Assembly: GCF_003323745.1 (NCBI RefSeq) | Contig: NZ_QOIL01000009.1 | Location: 124,001 to 188,000, forward strand | Length of the DNA stretch: 64,000 nucleotides | From: Sphaerisporangium album | GTDB lineage: Bacteria; Actinomycetota; Actinomycetes; Streptosporangiales; Streptosporangiaceae | Direction: 5' to 3' | The notes under the pieces: model-generated | What the model was told of the DNA's origin: nothing | The model's database searches: none | What the model saw: the letters and a program-made list of their open reading frames with translations, nothing else | Translations under genes and position numbers: made by a program | Shown here: one piece after another, positions 25,192 to 32,331 of the stretch | How positions within the stretch are numbered: the first letter of the stretch is position 1 | Layout: each line of letters starts with the position of its first letter

Positions 25192-25644
25192 CGGACCACC
25201 TCCCCATTCGGAAGGCGCCCTTGAGGAGCAGTTCCGGCCAAGTTCGGCGGGCCTTGGCATCCATCGCAGCGCCTCTCAGCTTGAAACCCGAGGATACAAG
25301 AGCACGTGGTTGGCCTGGAACCACTCGCCCGCCGGACGGGCGTATTACGGGGGGTCTCTGGGGTCCGGCCCACCCGCGGGAGCGACACCTGCCAGGCGAA
25401 TAGGGGACGCGTCCTTTCGAATGCCCGATCCCCGATTAGAGGCCCTCGCCACATCACGGCTTGATCGCCCTTAATCAGGGCCGGACCTAAATAGCTCTCG
25501 CACGCGAGGCGAGCGCCAAATGCCGCCCGAGCACCACGGCCGCCCGTCAGGCCGACACGGCCGCACACCCTCTGCCGCGGAACGGCGGAACCCCGGGCGG
25601 GACGTTCCGCACCGGGGCTCTTCTTGGAGTTCGCCGAGATCGGC
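25192..25644. other. 453-base intergenic region (metH promoter, no gene seen)
   Basis: This gap lies between the metH start and the end of the CBS gene, both on the minus strand. It holds a weak hairpin GCCCT/AGGGC at 25467-25481 and an AT-richer patch around 25465-25495. I see no convincing ORF and no riboswitch core on the metH-sense strand. An ACCTGCC motif at 25387-25393 is on the wrong strand for metH. Confidence 0.4.
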
Positions 25645-26061
25645 TCAGTCGACGGTGATGGCGTCCAGGAGGTCGCCCACCGGGGCGTCGGGGAGGGCTC
25701 TCGCCACGTCGGCCAGGGCCACTATGCCCACCAGTTGGTGGCCGTCGATGACCGGAAGGCGGCGGATCTTGTGCTTGGCCATGGTGCGGAGGATCTCCTT
25801 GGCGTCGTCGTCGGCGCCGATGGTCACCGCCTCGGTCTGGGCCAGGGACCCGGCCAGGCACGCCTTGGGGTCCTTGCCCTTCGCCAGGACCTTGATCACG
25901 ATGTCGCGGTCGGTGAGCACTCCCTTGAGCCTGTCGTCGGTTCCGCAGATCGGCAGGGAACCGACGTCGAGCCGTGCCATCTTCTCGGCGGCCTCGAAGA
26001 CCGTCTCGTCCGTGGTCACGCATTCGACGTCCGGGGTCATGATCTCTCGCGCGGTCGGCAT
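25645..26061 (-). CDS. Hrp1-like two-CBS-domain protein
   Basis: Soluble 138-aa protein made of a CBS pair (ITPDV..TVFEAAEKMARLDVGSLPICGTDDRLKGVLTDRDI and AVTIGADDDAKEILRTMAKHKIRRLPVIDGHQLVGIV, shown here in pieces). It closely resembles Mycobacterium tuberculosis Hrp1 (Rv2626c), including cysteines at positions 14 and 39, which form a disulphide in Hrp1. CBS pairs bind adenine nucleotides or act as sensors; the exact Hrp1 role is unsettled. ATG 26061 has GGGAGGAG upstream. The divergent SDR gene begins 218 bases away. In mycobacteria this gene belongs to the DosR dormancy regulon; no convincing DosR box is seen upstream of it here. Confidence 0.9.
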   Translation of the reverse strand: MPTAREIMTPDVECVTTDETVFEAAEKMARLDVGSLPICGTDDRLKGVLTDRDIVIKVLAKGKDPKACLAGSLAQTEAVTIGADDDAKEILRTMAKHKIRRLPVIDGHQLVGIVALADVARALPDAPVGDLLDAITVD

Positions 26062-26278
26062 CCTCGCTCCTCCCGTTGGACGGCTGAAGGTCTCCTCCGC
26101 GTGCCCCGAGCCGCTGGCCTGAAACCCGCGCCGTCGATGGCCCGCGCCCCCGCGCCGGGAACGCCCCAGCGTCGGGGCCTGATCGCGGAGCAGGACATCC
26201 GCGCAGGTCAGCCTCGGCGTGGTCCTGCTTTTCCCCGGGCAGTACGCCAAGGACCCGTTGTGAAGGAAAGGCATCGAG

Positions 26279-27097
26279 ATGGGCGAGGCACCGATCTCCT
26301 CCGGCGAGTACGACAGCGTCGCCGTGATCACCGGAGCCGACTCCGGCATCGGCCGGGCGACCGCGGTGAAGCTGGCCGAGCAGGGGTTCGACGTCGGGAT
26401 CACCTTCCACACCGACCAGGCGGGGGCCGAGCGGACAGCGAAGCTCGTGCGCGAGCGCGGGCGGGCGGCGGCCGTACGCGGGCACGACCTGACCCACCCC
26501 GAGCCGGCGTCCGCGGTGGTGGACGAGCTGGCCGACGAACTGGGCGGTCTCGGCGTGCTGGTGAACAACGCCGGGACCGGGTCCAGAACCCCGGTCCTGG
26601 AGATGGACTTCGGCACGTGGCGCTCGGTGCTCGCGGTGGATCTGGACGGGCCGTTCCTCTGCGCCCAGCGGGCCGCGCGGCGCATGGTGGACACCGGCCG
26701 AGGGGGACGCATCGTCAACGTCACCAGCGTCCACGAGGAGTACCCCCGGGTGGGCGCGGCGCCGTACTGCGCGGCCAAGGGAGGGTTGCGCATGCTGACG
26801 CGCGTGCTGGCGATCGAGCTCGCGCAGTACGGGATCACCGCGAACACCGTCGCGCCCGGGGAGATCGCCACACCCATGACGGGCCAGGAGGATCGGCCTC
26901 CCGTGCCCGGGAGCAGGCCGGGGTTCCCGATCGACCGTCCCGGCGACGCCCGCGAGGTCGCCACGCTCATCGCCTTCCTCGCCTCTCCGGCGTCGTCCTA
27001 TGTCACCGGGGCGTCGATGTTCGTCGACGGGGGCCTGTCGCTGATGGGCCCGCAGGCCGCGAGCGCCGTCACGTCCGGCGACTGGCGCACGGTCTGA
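26279..27097 (+). CDS. Short-chain dehydrogenase/reductase
   Basis: Classical SDR of 272 aa using NAD(P)(H). Cofactor loop is VITGADSGIGRA (TGxxxGIG type), the structural motif is LVNNAGTG, the catalytic Ser is in NVTSVHEEY, and Tyr/Lys are in PYCAAKGG. The C-terminus holds the typical SSYVTGASMFVDGG. The overall pattern is like glucose-1-dehydrogenase/3-oxoacyl-ACP-reductase-type members, but the substrate cannot be named. ATG 26279 is preceded by AAGGAAAGG. It is divergent from the Hrp1-like gene and followed on the same strand by the AraC/VOC pair 78 bases away. Confidence 0.92.
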   Translation: MGEAPISSGEYDSVAVITGADSGIGRATAVKLAEQGFDVGITFHTDQAGAERTAKLVRERGRAAAVRGHDLTHPEPASAVVDELADELGGLGVLVNNAGTGSRTPVLEMDFGTWRSVLAVDLDGPFLCAQRAARRMVDTGRGGRIVNVTSVHEEYPRVGAAPYCAAKGGLRMLTRVLAIELAQYGITANTVAPGEIATPMTGQEDRPPVPGSRPGFPIDRPGDAREVATLIAFLASPASSYVTGASMFVDGGLSLMGPQAASAVTSGDWRTV

Positions 27098-27174
27098 GCG
27101 GGACCGGCGGTGGGTGGCCAGGGCTCCACCAGGGCGGCACCGGGCGGGGCCCGGCGCTGTGGGATGGTGGTCGT

Positions 27175-27594
27175 GTGACGTTGGAGGACCTCGTCCGGCT
27201 GCGCCGGGCCCGTGACCTGATGGACCGCGACTACGCCAAGCCGCTCGACGTTCCGGCGCTGGCGCGCGTCGCCCTCATGTCGACGGGCCATTTCTCCCGC
27301 AGCTTTCGCGCCGCCTTCGGGGAGACGCCGTACAGCTACCTGATGACGCGCCGCATCGAGCGGGCCAAGGCGCTGCTGCGGCGGGGTGACCTGACGGTGA
27401 CGGAGGTCTGCTTCGCGGTCGGCTGTACCTCGCTGGGGTCGTTCAGCTCGCGGTTCACCGAGCTGGTCGGCGAGAGCCCGAGCTCGTACCGGGCCCGCCG
27501 CCATGACGAGGGCGCCGCCATCCCGGCCTGCGTAGCCAAGATCCACACGCGCCCGATCAGGAACGGAGAAGCGAAACCCGCCCGCCGCCCGTAG
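27175..27594 (+). CDS. Small AraC-type DNA-binding protein
   Basis: A 139-aa protein consisting of little more than the double helix-turn-helix of AraC/XylS regulators: first HTH DVPALARVALMSTGHFSRSF, signature linker FGETPYSYLMTRRIERAKALL, second HTH LTVTEVCFAVGCTSLGSFSS, then RFTELVGESPSSYR. There is no N-terminal ligand domain. GTG 27175 gives the expected MTLEDLVRLRRARDLMD beginning. The following VOC gene starts 10 bases after its stop, so the two form an operon; AraC-VOC pairs of this kind are frequent in actinomycetes, often with the VOC protein as the target or sensor. Confidence 0.9.
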   Translation: MTLEDLVRLRRARDLMDRDYAKPLDVPALARVALMSTGHFSRSFRAAFGETPYSYLMTRRIERAKALLRRGDLTVTEVCFAVGCTSLGSFSSRFTELVGESPSSYRARRHDEGAAIPACVAKIHTRPIRNGEAKPARRP

Positions 27595-27604
27595 CGTGAG
27601 AGGC

Positions 27605-28021
27605 ATGGACATTCAGCTCTCACAGTGCTTCATCGCCGTCGACGACCACGACAAGGCGCTCGCCTTCTACCGGGACGTTCTCGGCATGGAGGTGCGCAAC
27701 GACGTCGGGTTCGAGGGGATGCGCTGGGTGACCGTCGGCGCGCCGTCGCAGCCCGATGTGGACATCGTCCTCGAACCGCCGCTCGCGAACCCGAACGCCT
27801 CGGCCGCCGACAAGGAGACCATGGCCGAACTGCTGGCGAAGGGACTGCTGCGCGGCGTCATCTTCAGGACCGACGACTGCGACGCCGTCTTCGAACGCAT
27901 CAGCGCCGCGGGTGGCGAGGTGCTCCAGGAGCCGATCGACCAGCCGTACGGCGTCCGCGACTGCGCCTTCCGCGATCCCTCCGGCAACATGCTGCGCTTC
28001 AGCCAGCCTCGCAAGCGGTGA
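27605..28021 (+). CDS. VOC (glyoxalase/bleomycin-resistance fold) protein
   Basis: Cytoplasmic 138-aa protein of the vicinal oxygen chelate superfamily with two beta-alpha-beta-beta-beta repeats: QCFIAVDDHDKALAFYRDVLGMEV at the start and GVIFRTDDCDAVFERISAAGGEVLQEP later, ending CAFRDPSGNMLRF. These proteins bind a divalent metal and act as lyases, isomerases, dioxygenases or drug-binding proteins. ATG 27605 is preferred to GTG 27596. It is co-transcribed with the small AraC regulator; no substrate is evident. Confidence 0.9.
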   Translation: MDIQLSQCFIAVDDHDKALAFYRDVLGMEVRNDVGFEGMRWVTVGAPSQPDVDIVLEPPLANPNASAADKETMAELLAKGLLRGVIFRTDDCDAVFERISAAGGEVLQEPIDQPYGVRDCAFRDPSGNMLRFSQPRKR

Positions 28022-28114
28022 GCTCTGGTCCCGAGAACCGGGCGCTCGGCTTCGGAGACGCTCCGAGCGTCGTTCCCGTGCCGGCGCTCCGAGCGGCTCT
28101 ATGATCTGAGCCTC

Positions 28115-28142
28115 ATCCCGAGAACGGGCGGGGGCTCGGGAT
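28115..28142 (+). terminator. 8-bp hairpin between the VOC and PPC genes
   Basis: ATCCCGAG (28115-28122) pairs perfectly with CTCGGGAT (28135-28142) across a 12-base G-rich loop, 22 bases before the PPC/DUF296 start. A second dyad (CGCTCGG/CCGAGCG, about 28047-28075) precedes it. Together they may end the VOC transcript or act in the PPC leader. Confidence 0.4.
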
Positions 28143-28163
28143 CATCGTGAACGGGGTCGATCC

Positions 28164-28499
28164 GTGCGTCTGATCCGGGTTGAGAGCGGCGAGTTGATCG
28201 ACACTCTCGCGGCACGTGCCGCGGAGATGGGCATCACGAACGGCGCGATCGTCTCACTCATCGGCTCCGTGGACTCGTTCCGGATCTCCACCATGCCGGC
28301 CGACGACGCGACGACGGACATCATCACGACCTGCGGGCAGCCTGCCGAAATGACCGGTACGGGGGAGATCGTGGACGGTAAGCCGCACATTCACGCCGTG
28401 ATGGCCGTGGAGGGCAACAAGGCCGTATGCGGCCACCTTCACGCGGCCTACGTCGGCACGTGGTTCGCGAACGTCTATATCGCCCCACTCGGCGACTGA
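28164..28499 (+). CDS. PPC/DUF296 domain protein
   Basis: Compact 111-aa protein of the PPC (DUF296) family: it starts MRLIRVESGELIDTLAARAA, with ITNGAIVSLIGSVDS in the centre and the conserved GKPHIHAVMA...CGHLHAAYVG stretch, whose histidines can bind metal in related structures. Prokaryotic members form trimers, and their function is largely unknown; in plants the domain helps AT-hook proteins to assemble. GTG 28164 is the only sensible start. It is convergent with the GNAT gene, sharing a long inverted repeat between their ends. Confidence 0.88.
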   Translation: MRLIRVESGELIDTLAARAAEMGITNGAIVSLIGSVDSFRISTMPADDATTDIITTCGQPAEMTGTGEIVDGKPHIHAVMAVEGNKAVCGHLHAAYVGTWFANVYIAPLGD

Positions 28500-28551
28500 C
28501 CGCTGTTCCTCATGCGCCGGGACCTGTTCCATCAGTCCGGCTGTCGATCAA

Positions 28552-28597
28552 ACGATGCCGCCATAAACCGACTTATGCCGACTTATGGCGGCATCGT
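28552..28597. terminator. 15-bp perfect inverted repeat between convergent genes
   Basis: ACGATGCCGCCATAA (28552-28566) pairs perfectly with TTATGGCGGCATCGT (28583-28597). The 16-base loop carries a repeat of CCGACTTATG. The right arm contains the stop codon (TAA) of the GNAT gene. The position between convergent genes suggests a two-way terminator. Confidence 0.75.
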
Positions 28598-29062
28598 CAG
28601 CCGCATCGCCGGAGAGGACAGGGGCACGAAGCCCAAGGCCCGGTAGAGCGGCTCCCCTTCGGGTGAGGCCCGCAAATCGACCCACGCCACCCCGCGTCCC
28701 CGGTACCAGCGCAGCAACGCCTCCACGCAGGCCCGCGAGTACCCACGCCTGCGGTAGCCGGGGTCGGTGGCCACGTTGAACACGCACCCGACATCACCGC
28801 TGGGGTTGTCCGGGCCGCCCAGCCGACAATCGATGGCGCCGACCGCACACGCCGCGAGCTCTCCAGGCCGGTCCGGTTTGTCGATGACGAATGCCGTCAG
28901 CATGCCGTCCGGATCCGCCAGTCGCGTGCGCAACGACCCGGCCGCGACCTCCCGCCAGGGACCCGGCGCGGGCGCCACCCCCGTCACGGCCGCCAGCATC
29001 ACCCCACGCAGCCTCACCAATTCCCAGGCATCGTCAACAACCGCACGGCGCACCTCGACCAT
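28583..29062 (-). CDS. GNAT family N-acetyltransferase
   Basis: Cytoplasmic 159-aa acetyltransferase using acetyl-CoA. The core signature GYRRRGYSRACVEALLRW (Q/RxxGxG/A type pyrophosphate loop) follows strand GCVFNVATDP. The end LYRALGFVPLSSPAMRLTMPP is the usual C-terminal strand. ATG 29062 gives MVEVRRAVVDDAWELVRLRG, a standard GNAT opening. It ends inside the inverted repeat shared with the PPC gene. The XRE regulator lies 25 bases upstream on the same strand, so both may be one transcript. The acceptor is unknown. Confidence 0.9.
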   Translation of the reverse strand: MVEVRRAVVDDAWELVRLRGVMLAAVTGVAPAPGPWREVAAGSLRTRLADPDGMLTAFVIDKPDRPGELAACAVGAIDCRLGGPDNPSGDVGCVFNVATDPGYRRRGYSRACVEALLRWYRGRGVAWVDLRASPEGEPLYRALGFVPLSSPAMRLTMPP

Positions 29063-29087
29063 GGCGTGGACGATACCCGCGCCGCCC

Positions 29088-30401
29088 TTATGCCGTCAGC
29101 GCACGCAACTCCTGGGCGGCGGGAAGGTTGCGGGCCTTTTCCGGGAGGGCGGTGAGGATCTCGCCGACCACGAAGCGGCCTTGGGCGCTCATCGGGGTTC
29201 TGATGTTGGTGAGCGCGTGCTCAAGGCCCTCGGTGATCTCACGCTCCCGGACCATGCCCATCGCCTGGATCATGCGTAGTGAGGCGATGTGGTCTGTGGC
29301 GTCAGGCGGGTAGAGGGCGAGCGCGTGGTCCAGTACGGTCTCCGCACGGCGGTCGCCCAGGAGGCTGTAAGCGTATCCTTGCCCCCTGTACAACCACCTG
29401 GACCATCCGAGGTGCTCTGACGTCTCGGCCAACGCGTTCAGCTCGGTCTCTGTCTCCCTTGCGTCAGCCCGCCTGGCGGCCAGGCAGGACCGCACCACGT
29501 ACGCCTGCACGAGACCTTTGGACGGGTGCCCGTTCGCGATGCTGATCGCTTCGTTGGCCAAGGTCAGTGCGACGGTAGGAGGCCGGTTGCTCCAGCGCGC
29601 CATGCTGGCTTCCTTGGAGCGGACCCATACCGCCATGTCGCGGTCGCCGGAGGCGTCGGCGGCACGGCGAGTGGTTCCCCAGGTGACGCGCGCGGCCCGC
29701 CGGTCTCCGATGTCTTCGAGCTGAGCGGCCAGCAACCATCCCAGACCCGCGCTGACGCGCATCAACCCCGCCTGCACCAGCGGCGGGTTCCCCCGGCCCA
29801 GCAGGCGTCCTACGGCGAGCATGTCAGCGGTCAGATCCGGGATCAGCGACCCGATCGGGCGTACGTTGGCCGACTCGTCATATTCCTGGACGGTGGCCTC
29901 CCATTCATCCACGTCGGTATGACTGCTTAGGGCATGTTCTATCCCGGACAGAACGGTCTCCAAGGTGCCTGCGGGAATCACCGCCCCAGCACTGATCGCG
30001 GCAAGGAGCTGCATTACAGCGCGACGTTCCATGTCAATCGTGTCCACGAACGTAGGAGGAGTTACTTCGAGGGTACGCGCGACGTCGGGGACTTGGTGAG
30101 TCTCCGACGGGGGATACATCGGATACGTATCCTCCCCTGTCGTATCCGGGTTATCCGCGAACAGGTCCGCTTCGGAGATCGCGAAGGCTCGGGCGAACAA
30201 CTTGGGATAAGGCTCGCGTGGCCGGTGTTTTCCCGCCTCCCAGGAGCGGAGCATTCGCACCAAAGAGTCGCGAGTCGGCAGGTGTGCCCGCGTGCGGACA
30301 TCGGCGGCGTCGGTCAACCTCCGGACCATGTCCGGGAGGGACCAATCGCGCAATTGCCGCTCTTCGCGCAGCCGGACGGCCCAGGTGGGGAGATCGCTCA
30401 T
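29088..30401 (-). CDS. XRE-type regulator with TPR-like C-terminal domain
   Basis: A 437-aa protein with an N-terminal helix-turn-helix region (WAVRLREERQLRDWSLPDMV, TRDSLVRMLRSWEAG) followed by about 330 residues of helical, TPR-like repeats (for example LANEAISIANGHPSKGLVQAY, ELNALAETSEHLGWS, TVLDHALALYPPDATDH). The architecture is common in actinomycete regulators that sense a peptide or protein through the repeats. ATG 30401 has GAGGTG upstream; the 14-residue longer reading is less likely. It is divergent from five overlapping small unknown genes, a typical arrangement for a regulator and its target cluster. The intervening 164 bases include the GATACG-rich promoter side of this gene. 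Confidence 0.88.
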   Translation of the reverse strand: MSDLPTWAVRLREERQLRDWSLPDMVRRLTDAADVRTRAHLPTRDSLVRMLRSWEAGKHRPREPYPKLFARAFAISEADLFADNPDTTGEDTYPMYPPSETHQVPDVARTLEVTPPTFVDTIDMERRAVMQLLAAISAGAVIPAGTLETVLSGIEHALSSHTDVDEWEATVQEYDESANVRPIGSLIPDLTADMLAVGRLLGRGNPPLVQAGLMRVSAGLGWLLAAQLEDIGDRRAARVTWGTTRRAADASGDRDMAVWVRSKEASMARWSNRPPTVALTLANEAISIANGHPSKGLVQAYVVRSCLAARRADARETETELNALAETSEHLGWSRWLYRGQGYAYSLLGDRRAETVLDHALALYPPDATDHIASLRMIQAMGMVREREITEGLEHALTNIRTPMSAQGRFVVGEILTALPEKARNLPAAQELRALTA

Positions 30402-30565
30402 ATTCGCGCACCTCACGGGGATGCAGGGGATATCCCGACGCATCCGAAGTTATCCTCTGTCGCAAACTTATTACGCAGCGTTCTGATGGATCCACCCGTG
30501 AAAAGACGGGCCCGCACGGCGCTACTGACGCCGGACGGGCCCTCGATCGCATCGGAGCTGCGACC

Positions 30566-31030
30566 ATGCCCCATGCTATGACCGCCGGTAACCGCCCGGT
30601 GGCGCGTTTGATACGTCTGCGGCACCACGCCGACGCTCCGCCGATGCCGCTCGGCTGCCGGTGGTGCGGGCATCCGCCGTACGCGCACGACGCCGCCAGC
30701 CTTCCGCACCGGCGTCACCACCAGTGGGAGCAGCCGACGGCGGCGCAGATGCAGGCCCGGCTGGACGCGCGGCGCCGGCTCGGCCTGTGCGGCTCGCTTC
30801 CGACGGCGGCGCCCGTACGCCCGAGGATGATCCCTCCGTTGGGCGATCCCTATCCAGGAAGGCACGCTCGGCCCGCCCCCGCCGCGATTCCACATGGGCG
30901 GGACACACCGTTGGCCGCTCGGCTGGAGCCGTATCTACGTCAGCCGTCCCGCGCCGAACCGTACTCACGCGAGCCGTACTCACGCGAACCGTACCGCCGG
31001 GAGCCGTATCGCAGTGGGGTCGCCGCGTGA
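30566..31030 (+). CDS. Unknown 154-aa protein: zinc-knuckle-like start and EPYSR repeats
   Basis: First gene of a five-gene unit. Residues about 35-45 read CRWCGHPPYAH, a Cys-x-x-Cys with nearby histidines that could bind zinc. The middle is basic and Pro-rich, and the end has four pentapeptides EPYSR, EPYSR, EPYRR, EPYRS encoded by 15-base repeats. ATG 30566 (GGAG 8 bases before) and ATG 30578 are both possible. The stop overlaps the GTG of the next gene (GTGA). I do not recognise the family; the Cys cluster plus basic repeats would suit a nucleic-acid- or membrane-associated protein (inference). Confidence 0.65.
   Translation: MPHAMTAGNRPVARLIRLRHHADAPPMPLGCRWCGHPPYAHDAASLPHRRHHQWEQPTAAQMQARLDARRRLGLCGSLPTAAPVRPRMIPPLGDPYPGRHARPAPAAIPHGRDTPLAARLEPYLRQPSRAEPYSREPYSREPYRREPYRSGVAA
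30956..31015 (+). repeat. Four 15-bp in-frame repeats coding for EPYSR/EPYRR
   Basis: Units at 30956-30970, 30971-30985, 30986-31000 and 31001-31015 of the form GAACCGTACTCACGC. Units 1 and 2 differ by one base. Repeat length is a multiple of three, so copy number can vary without breaking the frame. Confidence 0.85.
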
Positions 31031-31317
31031 GCCGCGAGCCCGGGCGGCACCGGGTCGGCACGCCGCCCGTCCAGGTGGAATCCCGACGCTGGGACCTGGC
31101 CAAACGGGCGGCGGCCCATCAGCTCGACCAGATGGAGCCGGCGTGGTTCGTCTCCTATGGCGTGGGGAGCCGCCGGTTCTTCGCCATCGCGACCTGGCGC
31201 AGTCCGGCACCGCTACGGGTCGAGGCCGCCTCGGTGGAGGAGCTGCGCGAGATGATGCGCGAGGCGGAGCTCGGCGCGATGGCACGGGTCGGCGGCCCGT
31301 GGGCGTGGGTCGCATGA
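31027..31317 (+). CDS. Unknown 96-aa protein, cluster gene 2
   Basis: Small acidic/basic protein with a compact core: VESRRWDLAKRAAAHQLDQM, PAWFVSYGVGSRRFFAIATW and VEAASVEELREMMREAELG. The predicted order is helix, two or three beta strands, helix. It starts with GTG overlapping the stop of gene 1 and ends with TGA overlapping the ATG of gene 3 (ATGA). No named family is recognised. The coupling on both sides shows that it is made in fixed proportion with its neighbours. Confidence 0.7.
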   Translation: MSREPGRHRVGTPPVQVESRRWDLAKRAAAHQLDQMEPAWFVSYGVGSRRFFAIATWRSPAPLRVEAASVEELREMMREAELGAMARVGGPWAWVA

Positions 31318-31772
31318 CCGCCCCCGGCAGAGACCTCCCCGAGCCCACGTCCCCCGCCGCACCCACTGGACCCGCCGCATCCGCCGATCCGATCGCATCG
31401 GCCGAGCCCGCCGCGTCCGCCGAGCCCGAAGCAAGCGATCCGTACGGTTTCGGGCCGTCCGCGAGGGTCTCGGTGGGCGGCTACTTCCCCGGCACCAGCG
31501 GGCCGCGCACGCAGGGGCCGTCGGAGGCCGTGGGCCGTACGGTCGGTGGCGGCCGGTTGTTCGCGGTGGCGATGGTCACCCTGTCCTGGACCGAGCACGC
31601 CGTGCCGTGGTCACTGGCCGTACCTGGCGCCACGACCCCTGCCGCCTGCGGCATTCGGGCACGCGTGGTGGACATCTCCGGGTCGCGCGTCATCTGGATG
31701 CCCGGTGTGCTGATGTGCGAAGAATGCGCCACGGTGGTCACCGGTAGCCGGGACAAGGACGGTCTGCGGTGA
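31314..31772 (+). CDS. Unknown 152-aa protein, cluster gene 3
   Basis: The N-terminal ~45 residues are an Ala/Pro/Glu-rich low-complexity tail. The C-terminal ~100 residues look folded: SARVSVGGYFPG, GGRLFAVAMVTLSWTEHAV, IRARVVDISGSRVIWMPG and a Cys-x-x-Cys at LMCEECATVV. ATG 31314 overlaps the previous stop; the final TGA overlaps the next GTG (GTGA). The beta-rich core with one CxxC could be a small zinc-bound domain. No homologous family is known to me. Confidence 0.68.
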   Translation: MTAPGRDLPEPTSPAAPTGPAASADPIASAEPAASAEPEASDPYGFGPSARVSVGGYFPGTSGPRTQGPSEAVGRTVGGGRLFAVAMVTLSWTEHAVPWSLAVPGATTPAACGIRARVVDISGSRVIWMPGVLMCEECATVVTGSRDKDGLR

Positions 31773-32062
31773 CCGTCCTGCAACCGACGGACGGCACCGC
31801 CGGGCATGGTTTCCATGTCCTGGACCCGCAGCCCGGCTGCGAGGCGGTCGCCTGGATGCCCGCGTCCCGGGGCGAGGCCCGGCGCAAGGTGCTGCGCTGG
31901 ACCTGCGAGTGCCGGCCGGTCGTGTACTACCTGATCACCTCCGGCGGACGGGGGTACATCGAACGGACCGGCCCCGGCGAAACGGCGGTTCAGACCTCGC
32001 GGATGCGGTACGCACCCATCGCGGACCTGTGGGAACTCGTCCTGCTGGGGCGGGCCCGGTGA
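31769..32062 (+). CDS. Unknown 97-aa protein, cluster gene 4
   Basis: Short protein with FHVLDPQPGCEAVAWMP, a basic stretch RGEARRKVLRWTCECRPVVYYL (cysteines 21 and about 46-48) and a C-terminal PIADLWELVLLGRAR helix. Cys-containing beta strands again suggest a small metal- or disulphide-stabilised fold, similar in style to gene 3. It overlaps gene 3 by 4 bases and shares one base with the ATG of gene 5 (TGATG). No family is recognised. Confidence 0.68.
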   Translation: MTVLQPTDGTAGHGFHVLDPQPGCEAVAWMPASRGEARRKVLRWTCECRPVVYYLITSGGRGYIERTGPGETAVQTSRMRYAPIADLWELVLLGRAR

Positions 32063-32331
32063 TGGCGAGGCGTCGAGACACCGGCTGGCACGCGGAATTC
32101 CTGCGCCTGGTGGAGGACGGGCTGAGCTTCAAGGCGGCGGTCGGCCGGCTCGGAGTGAGCCCGGCCACTCTCAACCAGCACTTCCGCGCCGACCGGGCTT
32201 TCCACGACACCGCCAAGCGGGCGCGCGGCCGCCGGCTGCACGGCCCCGCTCCCGACACCGGCTGGCATCCCAGGTTGCCACCACTGCTGGCCGCTAGGCG
32301 GTTCGGGGTGCTTTGGGGGTCTCGAAGGGGA
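32062..32331 (+). pseudogene. HTH protein, cluster gene 5, apparently without its own stop
   Basis: ATG 32062 opens a frame with a clear helix-turn-helix: WHAEFLRLVEDGLSFKAAVG then LGVSPATLNQHFRADRAFHDTA, similar in style to phage terminase-small-subunit and homeodomain-like HTHs. A second copy of the start motif DTGWH (residues about 7 and 71) then fades into sequence antisense to the convergent isomerase. The frame stays open to 33243, across all of that gene, while a TAG is met in another frame at about 32294. A truncation or frameshift is the simplest reading; the end given here is the border with the isomerase gene, not a stop codon. Confidence 0.55.

Noticed and set aside
25261-25500. 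Cobalamin or SAM riboswitch upstream of metH
   Set aside because: Only an ACCTGCC fragment is present and it is on the strand opposite to metH; the other conserved blocks of a B12 or SAM element are missing.
29088-32331. Prophage or integrated plasmid
   Set aside because: No integrase, attachment repeats, tRNA, capsid, replication or transfer gene is present; only an HTH with phage-like flavour.
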